From: Hortaea werneckii
Taxonomy: Eukaryota > Ascomycota > Dothideomycetes > Mycosphaerellales > Teratosphaeriaceae
DNA length: 64,000 nucleotides
Assembly: GCA_037044905.1 (NCBI GenBank)
Contig: JBAOKB010000174.1
Coordinates: 406,836 to 470,835, forward strand
Direction of reading: 5' to 3'
Under the pieces are notes generated by a model. That model searched no databases. It was not told where the DNA came from and worked only from the letters and a program-made list of their open reading frames with translations. The position numbers and the translations under genes are program-made. This document shows, piece by piece, positions 1 to 11,225 of the stretch (positions are counted from its first letter, which is position 1; every line of letters starts with the position of its first letter).

Positions 1-67
1 TTTCCATCCCATCGCTCCGTAATATAGCTACCATGGCTACCGAACTGTAGCTCGATCTGACGTCGCT

Positions 68-1074
68 TTACTGCTCCTTCGGTGCCTTTGTATACAGTGG
101 CTGAATGCCAGCTCTGATGGCTGCATTCTTAACAAGAGCCTCCAGATCAGTCTCCTCCCAGCTCTTGGCCAAGACACGCACAAGTAATGGACTTGTGTTC
201 TCCATGACCTTTTCATGTGTCCGGAAGACATCTGCTTGGCAACCGCACTGTAAATCAAGTCGTTGCGCAGGGAAGGGCGTAGCCGATGCTACTCCGTCTT
301 TCTCCTTTGCCTGAATAATCATTAGCAATGTCATCTAGAGCCTTTGCGCGGCGGCGAGATTACCTGTTTGCGAATGTTCGTTGTCCAGTCTTGCGGGAAA
401 CTGCTTGCTGTGCGTACGTCCTTGCGGCAACTGCCCCATCTGCAGGAGCCCCCGTCACGCCAAACGTGAGCGTAGAAGTCGTCGTCGATCAGAAGCTCCA
501 CTAAGAAGCGTCGATCGACTTCCTTCGGTATTTTGTCGTGGTAAGGGAGGATGAAAACGAGGTATGGGCGTTGTTGATTCTGAAACCAACCTTCGAAAGG
601 GCAACAGGGGCAATTTTCCCAAATTGGTGCTGTGTCTGTGGCAGGTTGACTTTCCATCGTGAGCATGCCATAATCGTGCAGGCGCAGGAGGCCTGGCACT
701 AGGGCTACCGTTTCATCAAAGATAGGGGCGCTATGGTAGCAGCTGCGCTTGCTCTCGCCTCGCAGGAACTTGCGGTTGAGGTCAAGCAGCTCTTGAAAAG
801 ATTTCGCGGACTTCCATTCCAGCTCTACCGCTTCTTGCTCATGCTCTGAGCACATCTGCTCTTCGGCCGAGTGCTCAGAGGGTTCTCCACTGCTTGACTC
901 GCTTGATCCCACCGTCTGTCGGGTTGATGGTCCATTGTGCTCTTGATCCGAGCGCTCGGAGAGGTCTTCACTGCTTGAATCGCTTGACGCCAGGTTACGT
1001 TTTGTTGATGGTCCTTTGCACTCTCTAGTCGAGTACTCGGAGGGCTCTTCACTGCTTGCCTCGCTTGACGCCAT
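68..1074 (-). CDS. DUF6919-like protein with N-terminal Ser/Glu repeats
   Basis: Two exons, 364-1074 and 68-310, joined by a 53-nt GT-AG intron (311-363, phase 0), give about 317 residues. The first 85 residues hold three imperfect copies of a 27-residue acidic Ser/Glu unit, each opening with a motif like SSE-SSEEPSE and followed by GPST. The folded part follows: a W-x-S-A-x-S-F-x-E-L-x-x-L-N-x-x-F-L-x-G segment, then V-A-L-V-P-G-L-L-R-L-H-D-Y-G and T-M-E-S-Q-P. That order (a W-S-A start, a 'P-x-L-x-x-L-x-x-x-G' segment, then an S-Q-P turn) is what I know from DUF6919 proteins of fungi and streptomycetes, whose function is unknown. The repeats have no match I recognise and are probably disordered. 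No signal peptide or membrane segment is seen. The family call is by recollection of motifs and is moderately sure; the exon join is well supported because exon 2 stays in frame. Confidence 0.65.
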
Positions 1075-1555
1075 CTTTTGGCAGGCCGATGATCCGTTTT
1101 GCCAAGTCCGCAGCCTACGAGTGTGTTTTGTAAGTTGGCGAGCGAAGATGGGCGGGGGATGTTTGAATTCTTAAGTGGTCAGACAGAGAAAATTCCGGTG
1201 AGCGAAAGCAGAAGGGGCGGTCTCCGGTCGTTCTTGCAGCAAACGTTGCCTGATTCAAGCATTCACTGGCATGTGATCCCCTCGATAACGCAAACGCAAA
1301 CGCAAACACGCCACCAGTGCTTGTCATTGGAGCTGCCTGTAATGCGTAACCGATTTCATTACTCGTAATACACAGTCGGCTGTCTGTTCCATCCAAAGTC
1401 TTTATTCCATTGAACTCCACCTTCGCCAAAAGCGCCTTCGCTCGACCAGGAACGTGAAAGACTTACATAGAAACGACCCAATCAGTTGAGAGCAGCAAAA
1501 GTGCTTTCTCACATGCTCTTGAAACCAGCCGGCGTGTCTGCCGCGGCCACCCTGC

Positions 1556-2022
1556 CTAAATACCTCCCTGCCTAGCCAATCTCGCCACTCTTTCCTTTTC
1601 CTTCCAGTACCCGTATTCATGCGACCATTGCCCCTGCCAGTATTGGACATCTTCTAGCACACCGTCTGGCCCTCTACTCCAAAACCACAACCCCAGCGCA
1701 GCGATCCCTCCCCATAATACCAGCCTCCTGACAAACCTCATCCAGAAGAGCAGTGTCTGCCACAGCATATCCAGTATCTTCAGCGAGACGAGTACGATTA
1801 TAAGGAGGAGAGCGATGGTTGCAAGGTCAGGTTTCTGGGAGACCTGGTCGATTAGGGGGAGGAGCCATGACTTGGCCGTTCCGGCGGCACTGTAGAGCCT
1901 GTAGAGATATGGCGCGTGTGAAAGGTCCACATCGTTGAGCAGGTAAGCTGCCCAATCTACCATAGAACGGTCAGCGAAGCCGCAGAAACTGGTGCGGTGT
2001 TCGTACCTTGGACAACATCCAT
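1556..2022 (-). CDS. APQ12: APQ12-like nuclear envelope protein
   Basis: A 16-nt first exon (2007-2022, beginning M-D-V-V-Q) is joined over a 50-nt intron (1957-2006; donor GTACGA, branch-like GCTGACC, acceptor TAG) to exon 2 (1556-1956), giving 138 residues. Phase 1 joins G to AT and makes Asp before W-A-A-Y-L-L. The protein has a hydrophobic stretch (I-A-L-L-L-I-I-V-L-V-S-L-K-I-L) followed by a second one rich in W, F and L (L-F-W-M-R-F-V-R-R-L-V-L-W-G-G), then W-S-R-G, and a charged tail. This double-hairpin layout and its size match the fungal APQ12 family. APQ12 acts in the nuclear envelope/ER membrane, where it supports nuclear pore assembly and lipid homeostasis. An alternative is to start at ATG 1963 without the small exon; I prefer the spliced form because the intron signals are complete. 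Confidence 0.65.
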
Positions 2023-2510
2023 TCTGGTAGCTGCAAGGCGGCAAGGTCACTCCGTGTCAGCGTGGATGCTGCTTTGAGTATGTCACAGGTCTCCTGATCT
2101 AGAACCTGACTTTCCTGCACGAATAGCAGATCGTACGAGATATGAGTATACGAGAAAGTTGTCTGTTGATGTGCTCGCGTGCGAAGGGACAAGGGTCGCG
2201 AAGCTATCGGATGAAATGTGGAGCGCGCGTGCTGTCTCGCATGTGAACCGTGGCGTTGTGGCGGTGTGTCAAGTTTTCCATTCATAGCGGTGCCAGTTTC
2301 GAAAACAAGAGGCGAACGTCGAACAAGACTGTAGTGACTGATAAGGACTCATGTAACATCACATGTATCTTTGTCTGCGTGTCCAGCGCGCAGGTTACAT
2401 AGTCATCCGAGGCCGTATGTACATCAGACGCCTATATATCGAACCATCCATCATGAACATCAAAGGGTATCCCGCTCAAAGAAACGACCAATCAATCCAA
2501 TATACGCTCG

Positions 2511-3811
2511 TTACGCCAGCTCATGTCTGCCTACAATACTATCCCGACCACGGATTGGCCTCCACCCATCATCATCATGCTCAAAACTGTACTGTCCTCT
2601 CATCGAGTTCCTTCCTCTGCCATCACCAGTGAAGTCGAATTCCGAAATTTCGCTCCATGATGGATAATGTACCATTGGACTATGAATTCTCTCTGCGTTC
2701 CTTGCTGGTGGCATAATCGGAGATATCACGTCATCCGTTGCTTCGTCTTCGGCTGAGGCAAACGGATTCTGCTGTTGGTCTCTCGTCGGTGATATCGCCA
2801 TCATGGCGATCGGCGAGAATGGAGTAGGCGGCCGGTCGTACGGTCCTCTGTCTGAGCTTTCAGATCGGCGGCCAGCTATGGTATCTCCCAGATCTCCTCC
2901 ATAACGTTCGGCATAGTACGAACTCGTGCCATCCAATTCGTATTGCTCAGATTGCCCTTGTGACGCAGAGAAGGGATTCGCTTCCGATCCAATGGACTGG
3001 CTTGAGTGGTGCCGCGCATAAGCAGGATGCATGGATATTGGAGGAGGCGCTGGACGCTCCAATATTGATGTGCGCATTTGCTTGTCCCCGCCTGCCCAGC
3101 GGCTTGAGGGTTCGGAAGAAAGCATTGAGGTCTCAGGCTGATTCGATGAGCGCCAGGCCTCAAGGTCGCTGTCGGTTATTGAGGGTGTCCTCCGTCGCAA
3201 GAAGTATCCTCCAGTGACTTTCTTCCTCCGATGCAGACAACAAAGAACAATGGCTAGAACAATGAGGGCCACTGTACCTATAGAAACACCGATAGCAATG
3301 CCAAGCTTCTTCTCATTGTCGAGCCCATGGTTCTGGCTTTCTCTCGTGGGTGCGGGAGTAGTTGCCTCGACCTGCGTTGATGTCATTGACAATGTAAAAG
3401 ATGATGATGTTGCCGCCAACGAAGAGCCTCCATCTGAAATACTTCCGGTGGTTGCAGAATGCACGCTATGCGTCGAGCCATCTATGACGACTGCAGTCGG
3501 CCATGTCAAGCTGGCCACCTGAGTGACTGTTGTTGAAGGATAGTAAGATGACAGCAGTGATTCTGCTATGCCCCATAACTCTAAAGGGACATCACTCGTT
3601 GTCGTTGGACTTGTTGAGCTGACTGTCGGGCTTGCGGTTGGCGAGAGAGAGCTGAGTGGCGACGAGGCTGATGATCGTTCGAGGACGATGACTCTGAAGT
3701 AGCTGATGCACCTTCCTGAACAACCGTGGAGCCATCCGTCTGCGCAGCTGCTATTGATGTTGAAGTGACCAGAAAGGTTCCAAGCTTGATAATTCCTTGC
3801 GGCCGTACCAT
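2511..3811 (-). CDS. Single-pass cell-surface protein, Ser/Thr-rich ectodomain
   Basis: The start at 3811 (M-V-R-P-Q-G) opens a signal peptide ending near A-A-A-Q. A Ser/Thr-rich, probably O-glycosylated ectodomain follows, then a transmembrane helix (L-G-I-A-I-G-V-S-I-G-T-V-A-L-I-V-L-A) with a basic stop-transfer C-C-L-H-R-R-K-K and a cytosolic tail of about 230 residues rich in Ser, Pro and Asp. This is the layout of fungal Mid2/Skg6-like or Axl2-like surface proteins, but I see no named domain. The signal-peptide frame and the body frame differ by one base. Either a 44-nt intron (3668-3711, phase 1, weak donor GTGCAT, acceptor CAG) joins them, or one base is missing near 3680. The tail has many Pro-x-Pro and R-x-x-S sites that could be kinase or SH3 targets (inference). 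Confidence 0.6.
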
Positions 3812-4352
3812 GTTCTTGTAATGATGAAAGCCGACCAGATGGAGCCGCTTGATCAACTGAGGTGTCTATTACGCAGGTCAAAGGACCTTCTCTCAATTGA
3901 AGGCTTCTTCGGTATGAGCAACGGACGATCCAAAGCAAAGATGGACGAGTGGCAACAGGATGTAAAAGAGAATGGAGTGTTACCGACTTTGCCCTCCAGA
4001 CATGATCGAGAGGTCGAGATCCGAGGCGGTGCTCTTACCTCTGTGACGAAGGCCTACAGAAGCGAAACCTTACCGTTGTGTCCCGATATGATCGTCTTCA
4101 GACATACCGTCTTTGTCAAAAAGCAGTCACTGTTGGAGAAGTTGGTTCGCCGGGGACGTCCGGGGAGCTTTCCTGTGACATGTCACCTTGACATGAAAGC
4201 GATATGGACTTGAAACCGCAGACGCAGGGCAACAGACGGCCTGACGAGCCAAGAAGCGAAGCGAAGAGAACGTGGCAGCTTTTAGGGACCGCTGTGGCTG
4301 CGCAGTCAATGCCGAACCGCGATAGGAAGTTAGCCACACTGGTGGCCACCGA
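3812..4352. other. Intergenic, no gene seen
   Basis: This stretch lies upstream of the surface-protein gene and left of the tandem duplication. Only short overlapping reading frames occur, none with family resemblance. It probably holds the promoter of the minus-strand gene ending at 3811. Confidence 0.5.
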
Positions 4353-5507
4353 ATGATGTGGCGTAGAGTTATCAAGACCCATTGGAAGCAAGGTTCTAGA
4401 AGGCATAGCCACAACTGATCTTCATCTCTGTTGCCGCAAGTGGCGCATTGGTGGAAGAGGGAGGAGTTGTGCGGTGTGGACGTCACGGCTGTCCTTGCCG
4501 AGGATTCCAGCATGGAGATATCCCCGAAACCTGTTTTTCACCGTTCGGGTGGTTCGCGTAGACATCCCATGACAGCGTCCACATGATGGCACGGCTTGCT
4601 CATCCGGCGCGGCCAGCTTGTCGATGTCCAAGCGAAGCATGTCGCTTTCGTCGTCGGCTCTATTCTGCGCCCTCCAAGGGCCCGCGCTCACGCTTGGAGT
4701 AATGTACTTCATTCATGGCGGCAATGTCAATGGCAAATGAGGCTAGTCTTTGGATCAGGTGCCAGGGACCGCTGTGATCATTGCGATCAAAAGACAATGG
4801 AGCCAGTCCATGGATCTGATGCTCGAGGTTTAGGTGATTGCTCTTAGAGTAAGGCAGGTTTGCGCGCGTGAAGTCATCCTCAACCCCATTTTACCGGAAG
4901 ATGCTCACAAACATATCATTCATAATTATTACTCTGTTGATCGGGCTTCGAGCAACAGACCGCATTTATAGCTCTCTAGGGTTGCGGCAATGTAAGAATC
5001 AAATGCTCTTCATAATCTAGACAGAAAGATATTGCTTGTACTTGAGGTCAAGTGTAGGGGAAGGTTGAGAAAAAGTCCTAGGAGAAGATACATGTCCAAC
5101 GTTGGGTAGGCAAGCAGGATAGAAGTAGAGGGAGACGTAGAGGCATTGAAGGAAGAACGCAAGACATTGAAAGAAGGCGAATTGACCGTTTGAGATCTCC
5201 TATCAATCGTGATGAAAGTGGCCTCGCTCATTGGTGAACTCTTGCCAGCCATCGTTACGCGGCCATCGCAATATTTACTGAACACGCCTAACAACAGCAG
5301 TCCAGGAGCCGCGAGCTCGCCGTTCCTCCACCACTCTCGCTAGAAGCCCAAATACTCCCTGAGCGACGAAGGCTTCCGCCGCCCTAGTTGCCAGTGCACC
5401 AGCATACACAATCCACTTTTCCAGAAACCCATTTCATCCCACCCGTCTCTTCTCTGGGCCTCTCTACCCTGCACATAGAGCTCAGAAAGCATACACCAAG
5501 TCCAAGC
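4353..5507. repeat. Tandem duplication, unit 1
   Basis: This unit begins with atgatgtggcgtagagtta and aligns along its length with the next unit (5508-6697). Strongly shared blocks include the one around 4428-4620 (against 5548-5740) and a block ending in ctcgaggtttaggtgat. Divergence is mixed, from near identity in blocks to about 75-80% elsewhere by eye, with small indels, so the event is not recent. The last ~220 bases of the unit resemble the 3' end of the gene at 6461-6985. No transposase, terminal repeats or target-site duplications are seen. Confidence 0.75.
5291..5507 (-). pseudogene. 3' remnant of the two-TM protein gene
   Basis: On the minus strand this segment matches the last ~75 codons of the gene at 6461-6985: both copies share aacacgcctaacaa, the tract agtccaggagccgcgagctc, and a stretch ending in cgtacaccaagtccaagca or a close variant. 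The copy lacks the 5' part, including the first membrane segment and start codon, and its frame is broken by small indels. It marks the right edge of duplication unit 1 and indicates that the duplication breakpoint fell inside the gene. Confidence 0.65.
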
Positions 5508-6697
5508 ATGATGTGGCGTAGAGTTATCAAGACAGAAGTCATAGCCACAACTGATCTTCGTCTCTGTTGCCGTAAGTGGCGCATTGGTGGGAGAGGGAGG
5601 AGTTGTGCGGTGTGGACGTCACGGCTGTCCTCGCCGAAAATTCCAGCATGGAGAAATCCCAGAAACCTGTTTTTCACCGTTCGGGTGGTTCGCGTAAACA
5701 TCCCATGACAGCGTCCACATGATGGCACGGCTTGCTCATCCGGCGTGGCCAGTTTGTCGATGCCCAAGCGAAGCATGTCGCTCTCGTCGTCGATTCCATT
5801 CTGCGCTCTCCAAGGGCCCGCTCTCACGCTCGGAGTACTCCATTCATGGCGGCAATGTCTAAGGCAAATGAGACTAGTGCTTGAATCAGATGCTGGAGAT
5901 TGCCGTAATCGCCTCAATCGAAAGAGATTGCAGCCAGTCCACGCGGTGCATGGATCAGATGCTCGAGGTTTAGGTGATGACTTTGAAAGCAAGAGGGGTC
6001 TGCTTGCCTTTCATGATAGAAGTCTGTGCCCGTGAAGTCATGCCCAACCCAACGTTACCGGAAGATACTCACAAAGACATCACCCATAATAATTACCCTG
6101 TTGATCGGGTTTCCGTCAACATATCACATTTATAGCTCTCTGAGGTTGCGGCAATGTCCAAGAACCAACTGCTCTCCATAATCGAGACAGAAAGACATTG
6201 CTTGTACATACGGTCAATTGGAAGAAGAGTATTGAGAAAGAGTCCTTGGAGAACTTCAATGTACGTGTCCAATTTATGATAAGCCAGCAGGACGAAGTAG
6301 AGCGAGAGATAGAGGGATTTGGGGAAAAAAACCCCCAAGTCGTTGAATGAAGTCGAATCGACTGCTTGAGATTCCCCATCAATCGCGATGAAAGTGGCGT
6401 CGCTCATTGCCAAGTGGTGAACTCTTGCCAGCTATCGTTACGTGGCCACCGCGAGATGTACTAAACACGCCTAACAATAGCAGTCCAGGAGCCGCGAGCT
6501 CGCCGTCCTTCCACCAATTTCGCCATAAGCGAAAATACTCCCTGCGCGATGAACCCCTCCGCCATCCCATGCGCCATTGCACCAGTGTATGCAATACCTT
6601 TTTCGCTCCAGAGTCCCATCTCAGCCCATCCGTCTCTTTCCCGGACCTCGTTCCCCAGCACAAAGACTTCATAAAGCGTACACCAAGTCCCAAGCAT
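5508..6697. repeat. Tandem duplication, unit 2
   Basis: This is the second copy of the unit at 4353-5507. It also begins with atgatgtggcgtagagtta and ends at the ccaagcatg tract inside the intact two-TM gene, so it contains that gene's 3' portion. Between the shared blocks there are no open frames conserved as protein in both copies: the frames at 5010-5294 and 6093-6413 share only a short start and then diverge. The duplicated downstream DNA is therefore probably non-coding. Confidence 0.75.
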
Positions 6698-6985
6698 GGC
6701 CAGCACGAAGAAGCCAACCATTTTCTCGTTGAACGATCGCTCCCGTTTTAGAGATTCGAGCTTCTGTTCGCTCTTCGCAGGAGACATGGCTTCACGGGCC
6801 CTTCTTTCCGATTCTGTCTCCAGGTGTGGGAAGAGGAGTGAGAACCAGAGACGGCCAATGGGACGACCGAGGATCGCACTCAGCCGCCAACAGGCATAAA
6901 CAAAGGCGATGGCTCCGAGTAGGATGGCGATGACAGCACATGAGGCTCCGAGACCTATCTTGACGACGTGCAAAATGGAGTCCAT
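6461..6985 (-). CDS. Small two-TM protein of unknown function
   Basis: This frame codes 174 residues from ATG 6985 (M-D-S-I-L-H-V-V). An earlier in-frame ATG at 7207 would add 74 residues of poor, low-complexity sequence, so the shorter form is chosen. Two membrane segments are visible: one near residues 10-34 (G-A-S-C-A-V-I-A-I-L-L-G-A-I-A-F-V-Y) and one near 85-105 (M-V-G-F-F-V-L-A-M-L-G-T-W-C-T-L-Y). A charged loop rich in Glu, Lys and Arg lies between them. I do not recognise the family. Its 3' end is duplicated at 5291-5507, and it sits just downstream of the CorA-like gene on the same strand, so a functional link is possible but unproven. Confidence 0.5.
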   Translation of the reverse strand: MDSILHVVKIGLGASCAVIAILLGAIAFVYACWRLSAILGRPIGRLWFSLLFPHLETESERRAREAMSPAKSEQKLESLKRERSFNEKMVGFFVLAMLGTWCTLYEVFVLGNEVRERDGWAEMGLWSEKGIAYTGAMAHGMAEGFIAQGVFSLMAKLVEGRRARGSWTAIVRRV

Positions 6986-7518
6986 ATCCACAAGGTTTTG
7001 GGCAGCGCCTTGACTTTCAAGTCTTTCGCCACTTCTTCGTGGTCTTGCGCAATGCGTGACTCTGATCGAGCTGCGAATGTTCAAAGGAGGTCGGGCTTCG
7101 CAATCGTGCGAAGGTTCCGGGTCTTGACAGTTCCCTTGTCCAGTTTCAAATAGGACAAAAAAAAAAGTCTCTGTTGTGATCAAGTTGTCCTTGAAGCGCC
7201 TAATCAATTTTGACTCGCTGTCTTGAGTAATGCGCGAATGGTTTTCAATTCACTGTCGGCATCTGTTGCGACGGCTAAAGATCCTGCTAGCTTGTACCTA
7301 GTGATGCCCCCTGTGGTGCACAGATGAGGGGAGATACGATGGGGAATTGAGCTCGTCTGTATATGTGCTATTAAGTTCTACATAGAGAATCATGGACATA
7401 CAAATGAAGGTATACCACTCGTAGATCCGCTGTAGAACGATGCTATTTAAGGCGTTGAAACCCATCTTGATATGGTTTGCGCTAGAGCTTCCTTCCTCGG
7501 AGCAGTCATGTGATACGC

Positions 7519-9263
7519 TCACCTTGCACACGAAAGCCATTTTCCAAACCTCTTTGCCCCTCGCCACAGATTGCGAAGTACAACGACAGTCTGTACACTG
7601 CCACTGAGCACTCCGAAAAGGAACAAAGCCACCCAGCTGCAGAACAAGATGATGCCAAAGCTGACCCAATACTCTGTCACTGTGTACCTCTCCCCCGTCA
7701 AATCTATACTGAAATACGCCGACATCAAGCTCACAGGCAGGAAAAGAATTGTGGCCTTGGTGAGCAATAGCGTAACCCTGGTAAGCCGCTCCATATCCAC
7801 CGATTCCTTCATAGCAATGAGATTGAAGTTCATTGAGATTAGCGACTCTTTCTGCTTCATGTAATCATCCACTTCGCTGAGCGCGTAGAGGTCGATTTGG
7901 TCCTTGAAGCGTTTGAAGCGCACCCGAGCCGCCGAGCTGAGGGAGACACCCACATGCTTTCCCGTTCTGTGATCAGAGGGCGAACTGTATCGAGGGATGC
8001 TTGGCTGGTCTCGCTGCTCGCGATCCTTGAGTTCTCTAAAGATGCCGCGGTAGCCGGGCGAGGCTCAAGTAGGCGGTCGACGATGCGCGTGTAGCTTTGG
8101 TAGTGCCGCTTTAAGACGCCTAGTTCTCGTCCAATGCCGTCAAGACGGTCGATGTGGCTGAGTTGAGGCGAAAGCATCATCTGCTTGCGGAGATCTGTGA
8201 GCTCGATGCCGTAGCGACTCTCCTTGCGGGTAATGAGGGTGTAGCTGTTGTGCCAGTTCTCGAAGAGGTAGTAGAACAACAACCCAGGAGCGTCCGTGTC
8301 GCGGTGGGCTGTCTCTTCTGGTGTGTCACCCAAGCGGGTGCGTATCGGAAGCAATGTCATAGGATTTTGCGTCAGGAGCTGATCTTCTTCAATGTTTGAG
8401 AGAGCGCGAAAAACGTTCGCGAGATTACGGCGCGTCTCTTTCAAGATTCGTCTTTGGATGGCGTCGAGCCTGTCCTGGGCGGATGGAAATGGGTCCTCGT
8501 TGATGGTAATGACTGTGTTGTCTCGACACAGTAACAGCCATGTCCAGACTCTGGTGCAATGCGGTAGTGGTCCATCTCCTACCTGATCACCGGAGTATTT
8601 CGTCCCATACAGAGAGTTGTAGCCGATACACGTGTAGTTGCGCCCGAAATCCACAGATGTATAATGCCAGACGTCATCTACGATGCGATACAGGTTGCCT
8701 TTGGCAGCTGAATCATAACTCGAGATTGAAGAGTGTTCTGAGAGTTCGTCTACACGCCTTTCTCAACATCTGAATCCAGAGATGTAGACTTGAGACGTCG
8801 GCGCCAGAAGTACTTGGACTGAGCTGACTCTGCCCGCGAACTATGTGGCGATCGGCGAGGCGGAAGCGGGTCGGAACACATCAACCCCAGTTGTCGAGGA
8901 GAAAAGTCATAGCGCTTGGCTAATAATTCCAGCAGCGGACGGTGCTGATAAGGGTAGAAGATGTTTATCCAGCGGCCCATTGCTGTCCGGCTGTTCAGCG
9001 TTTAATAGATTGGCAACGGATGAAGTTGACAGATCGAAAGCCACACAAGCTGTCGCGTCGCTGAAATCGAGGACGAAATTACTAGTGGAACTTCTTTGGA
9101 CGGCCTCCATGAGATCTCCAAGCTGAGCAGGATCGTCCAGATTTCGGAAGCCACCGTTGAGTGCTGGGTCGTCGAACGCATCGTAAAACTTGTGAAATCC
9201 ATCATTGCCAAGGCACCGCTTTGATGCAAAGCAAGATGGGTGTGGTAGTAAGTACCAAACCAT
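7519..9263 (-). pseudogene. CorA-like metal transporter gene with three frame breaks
   Basis: Family-like sequence runs through four segments in order. They are an N-terminal part (…L-L-N-A-E-Q-P-D-S), a G-R-W-I-N-I-F-Y-P segment with L-L-E-L-L-A-K-R-Y-D-F-S-P-R, a middle part (L-Y-R-I-V-D-D-V-W-H-Y, then Y-T-C-I-G-Y-N-S-L), and a C-terminal part with G-V-S-L-S-S-A-A-R-V, M-N-F-N-L-I-A, L-F-L-P-V-S-L-M-S-A-Y-F-S and a final membrane helix. These are marks of the fungal CorA-like Mg2+ transporter family, which ends in two membrane helices; the Y-F-S motif takes the place of the bacterial G-M-N. Neighbouring segments lie in different frames, with breaks near 8981 (one extra base), 8755 (one missing) and 7953 (one missing). 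No GT-AG intron of legal phase repairs any of them. The true start is uncertain. It is either a decayed gene or a functional one with sequence errors. Confidence 0.7.
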
Positions 9264-10511
9264 CCTGCAAAGACCAGCGGGCGGCCTCTGGTTCTAAAGA
9301 AGAGTCGCCAACTCATCCCGTGATGGCCGGCTGTCATGCCAGTAACAGTCGCAGTCTTTGCGACAGTCATCTCGAAACGGTCAGAACGTCTTGTATGCAC
9401 GCGATGTCTGGTGCCTGTGGCGAATCCAAGACAAAGAGGCGCATGAAAGTCTCATAAGATCACGTGCGCCACCCCGCCTGAAGTTTCCGAACGCGTGATC
9501 CGGACACCAGGGCATGTTCGACAGTGTATTGCGGACTCATGAACCCTTGTGTCAGCGTGGTGTAAGATTTTTTCTAGGGCTTAAATTGGAGAGCTGTAAT
9601 AACCAAATGAGGTTGGAGAGGAAGAAAGGAAATGCAAAGAGCTTATCTTCTTTTTTCGCCGGCTCCTATGCCTACCTCGCAACACCAGCATCCTGGAAGT
9701 GCTGGCATCATTACCAAACAATACTGAACAGTGCCAATTGAATTATGGTGAGGCGCAAAATGGGACATCCGGCCATTTTCGAGGTCAAAACCTTACACGC
9801 TGGCAGAGACCTTGGAGGCGCTGGAGGGCCAGACCCTCCTTAACTGGTGAACTTGTTCGCGGTGGGGATGTCAAAAGCCCTCGTGAGAAAGAGAATTTTG
9901 CTCTGCTAGCGGACTCATGCTCGTCGTGGTTAGAGTTGATATAGCAATCTTGTTGGAAGCTGACGGCTAGATGCCTTACGCTGTCGTTGGTATCACCAGA
10001 CATGCGATGGCCATTGGCGAGCTAGGGCAAGCGGAATAGCATGTGACCAGCACTTCTCGAAAGACCGAACGTGGCTCTTCGATATCAGGTGCGAAACGTC
10101 TTCGGAACAAATCTGATGAGCAATGTAATCATCAGGCAAGTGATTGTGTACGATGTCGCGCGGGCGGTCGGTTTCGGCCTTGGCATCGTGCTGATTTTGG
10201 TTGTGTTGGCTGCTGCCTCAATTTAACTCATCCGAAGGTTCATCGCCCACGACTGTTACAAAAGTCCTCCATCACCTCAGTGGAAGGTGTGCATGCGCCA
10301 TTGCATACGGAACTCACTACTGTAGTACTGTTGTCGGATGAGAGCTATAAGGACAACGGGACACCCAGCGCGCTAACCACGCTTACTCATCGCACTCTTG
10401 GCATGCCGCATCGTCAAATTCCTCCGCCACTTCTACAATCTTTTGTGTTCAACCCACCGAATAACGCCAAGCCGTACCACTATCCTCATCAAGTAGTGGA
10501 AGACCGTCAAA
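9264..10511. other. Intergenic, promoter of RPL10A at right
   Basis: No recognisable gene is present. Open frames here are short and unlike proteins. The last ~150 bases are pyrimidine-rich on the plus strand and lead into the ribosomal protein gene, so they probably contain its promoter and 5' leader. Confidence 0.5.
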
Positions 10512-11225
10512 ATGTCGAAGATCACGGTCGCTGGTGTGCGTCAGAACGTGCAGCAACTGCTGCAGTACTCCAACGAGGAGAAGAAGCGCAACTTCCTCGA
10601 GACTGTCGAGTTGCAGATCGGCCTCAAGAACTACGACCCGCAGCGTGACAAGCGTTTCTCCGGCACCGTCAAGCTCCCGCGTGTCCCGCGCCCGAACATG
10701 AGCATCTGCATCCTCGGTGACCAGCACGATATCGACCGAGCGAAGCATGGAGGTGTCGACGCCATGAGCGCCGAGGACCTGAAGAAGCTGAACAAGAACA
10801 AGAAGTTGATCAAGAAGCTGGCGAAGAAGTACGACGCTTTCGTCGCCTCCGACACCTTGATCAAGCAGATTCCCCGTCTCTTAGGTCCGGGTCTCTCCAA
10901 GGGTAAGTCTGGACATCGCGCTCTTTGAATGTCCTGAGCAGGCATGCTAATATCCATTACAGCCGGCAAGTTCCCTACGCCTGTCTCCCACTCTGAGGAC
11001 CTGTCTGGCAAGATCACTGAGGTCAAGTCCACCATCAAGTTCCAGCTGAAGAAGGTTCTGTGCATGGGTGTCGCCGTCGGCAACGTGGACATGAGCGAGG
11101 AGGAGCTGGTCGGCAACGTCATGTTGGCCATCAACTACCTCGTCTCCCTGCTCAAGAAGGGCTGGCAGAACGTTGGCAGCCTGTGCATCAAGGCTTCCAT
11201 GAGCCCGCCTAAGCGTCTCTACTAG
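10512..11225 (+). CDS. RPL10A: 60S ribosomal protein L10a (uL1)
   Basis: Two exons (10512-10902 and 10963-11225) joined over a 60-nt intron (donor GTAAGT, branch GCTAATA, acceptor CAG, phase 1) code 217 residues, the usual length for eukaryotic L10a/uL1 (yeast Rpl1). Landmarks are the N-terminal M-S-K-I-T-V-A-G-V-R, F-L-E-T-V-E-L-Q-I-G-L-K-N-Y-D-P, D-K-R-F-S-G-T-V-K-L-P, the L-L-G-P-G-L-S-K-A-G-K-F-P segment across the splice site, and the C-terminal S-M-S-P-P-K-R-L-Y. The protein sits at the L1 stalk of the large ribosomal subunit and contacts the exiting tRNA. Both exons are intact. The codon choice is strongly biased to C-ending codons, as expected for a highly expressed gene. Confidence 0.97.

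Noticed and set aside
5010..6413. Frames shared between the two duplication units as a possible gene pair
   Set aside because: After a short similar start, the two translated frames diverge and shift, unlike a gene under selection.
8975..9045. Intron of 64 nt that would join the first two CorA-like segments
   Set aside because: It would remove L-L-N-A-E-Q-P, which looks like a family-typical segment, and the donor GTGTGG is poor.
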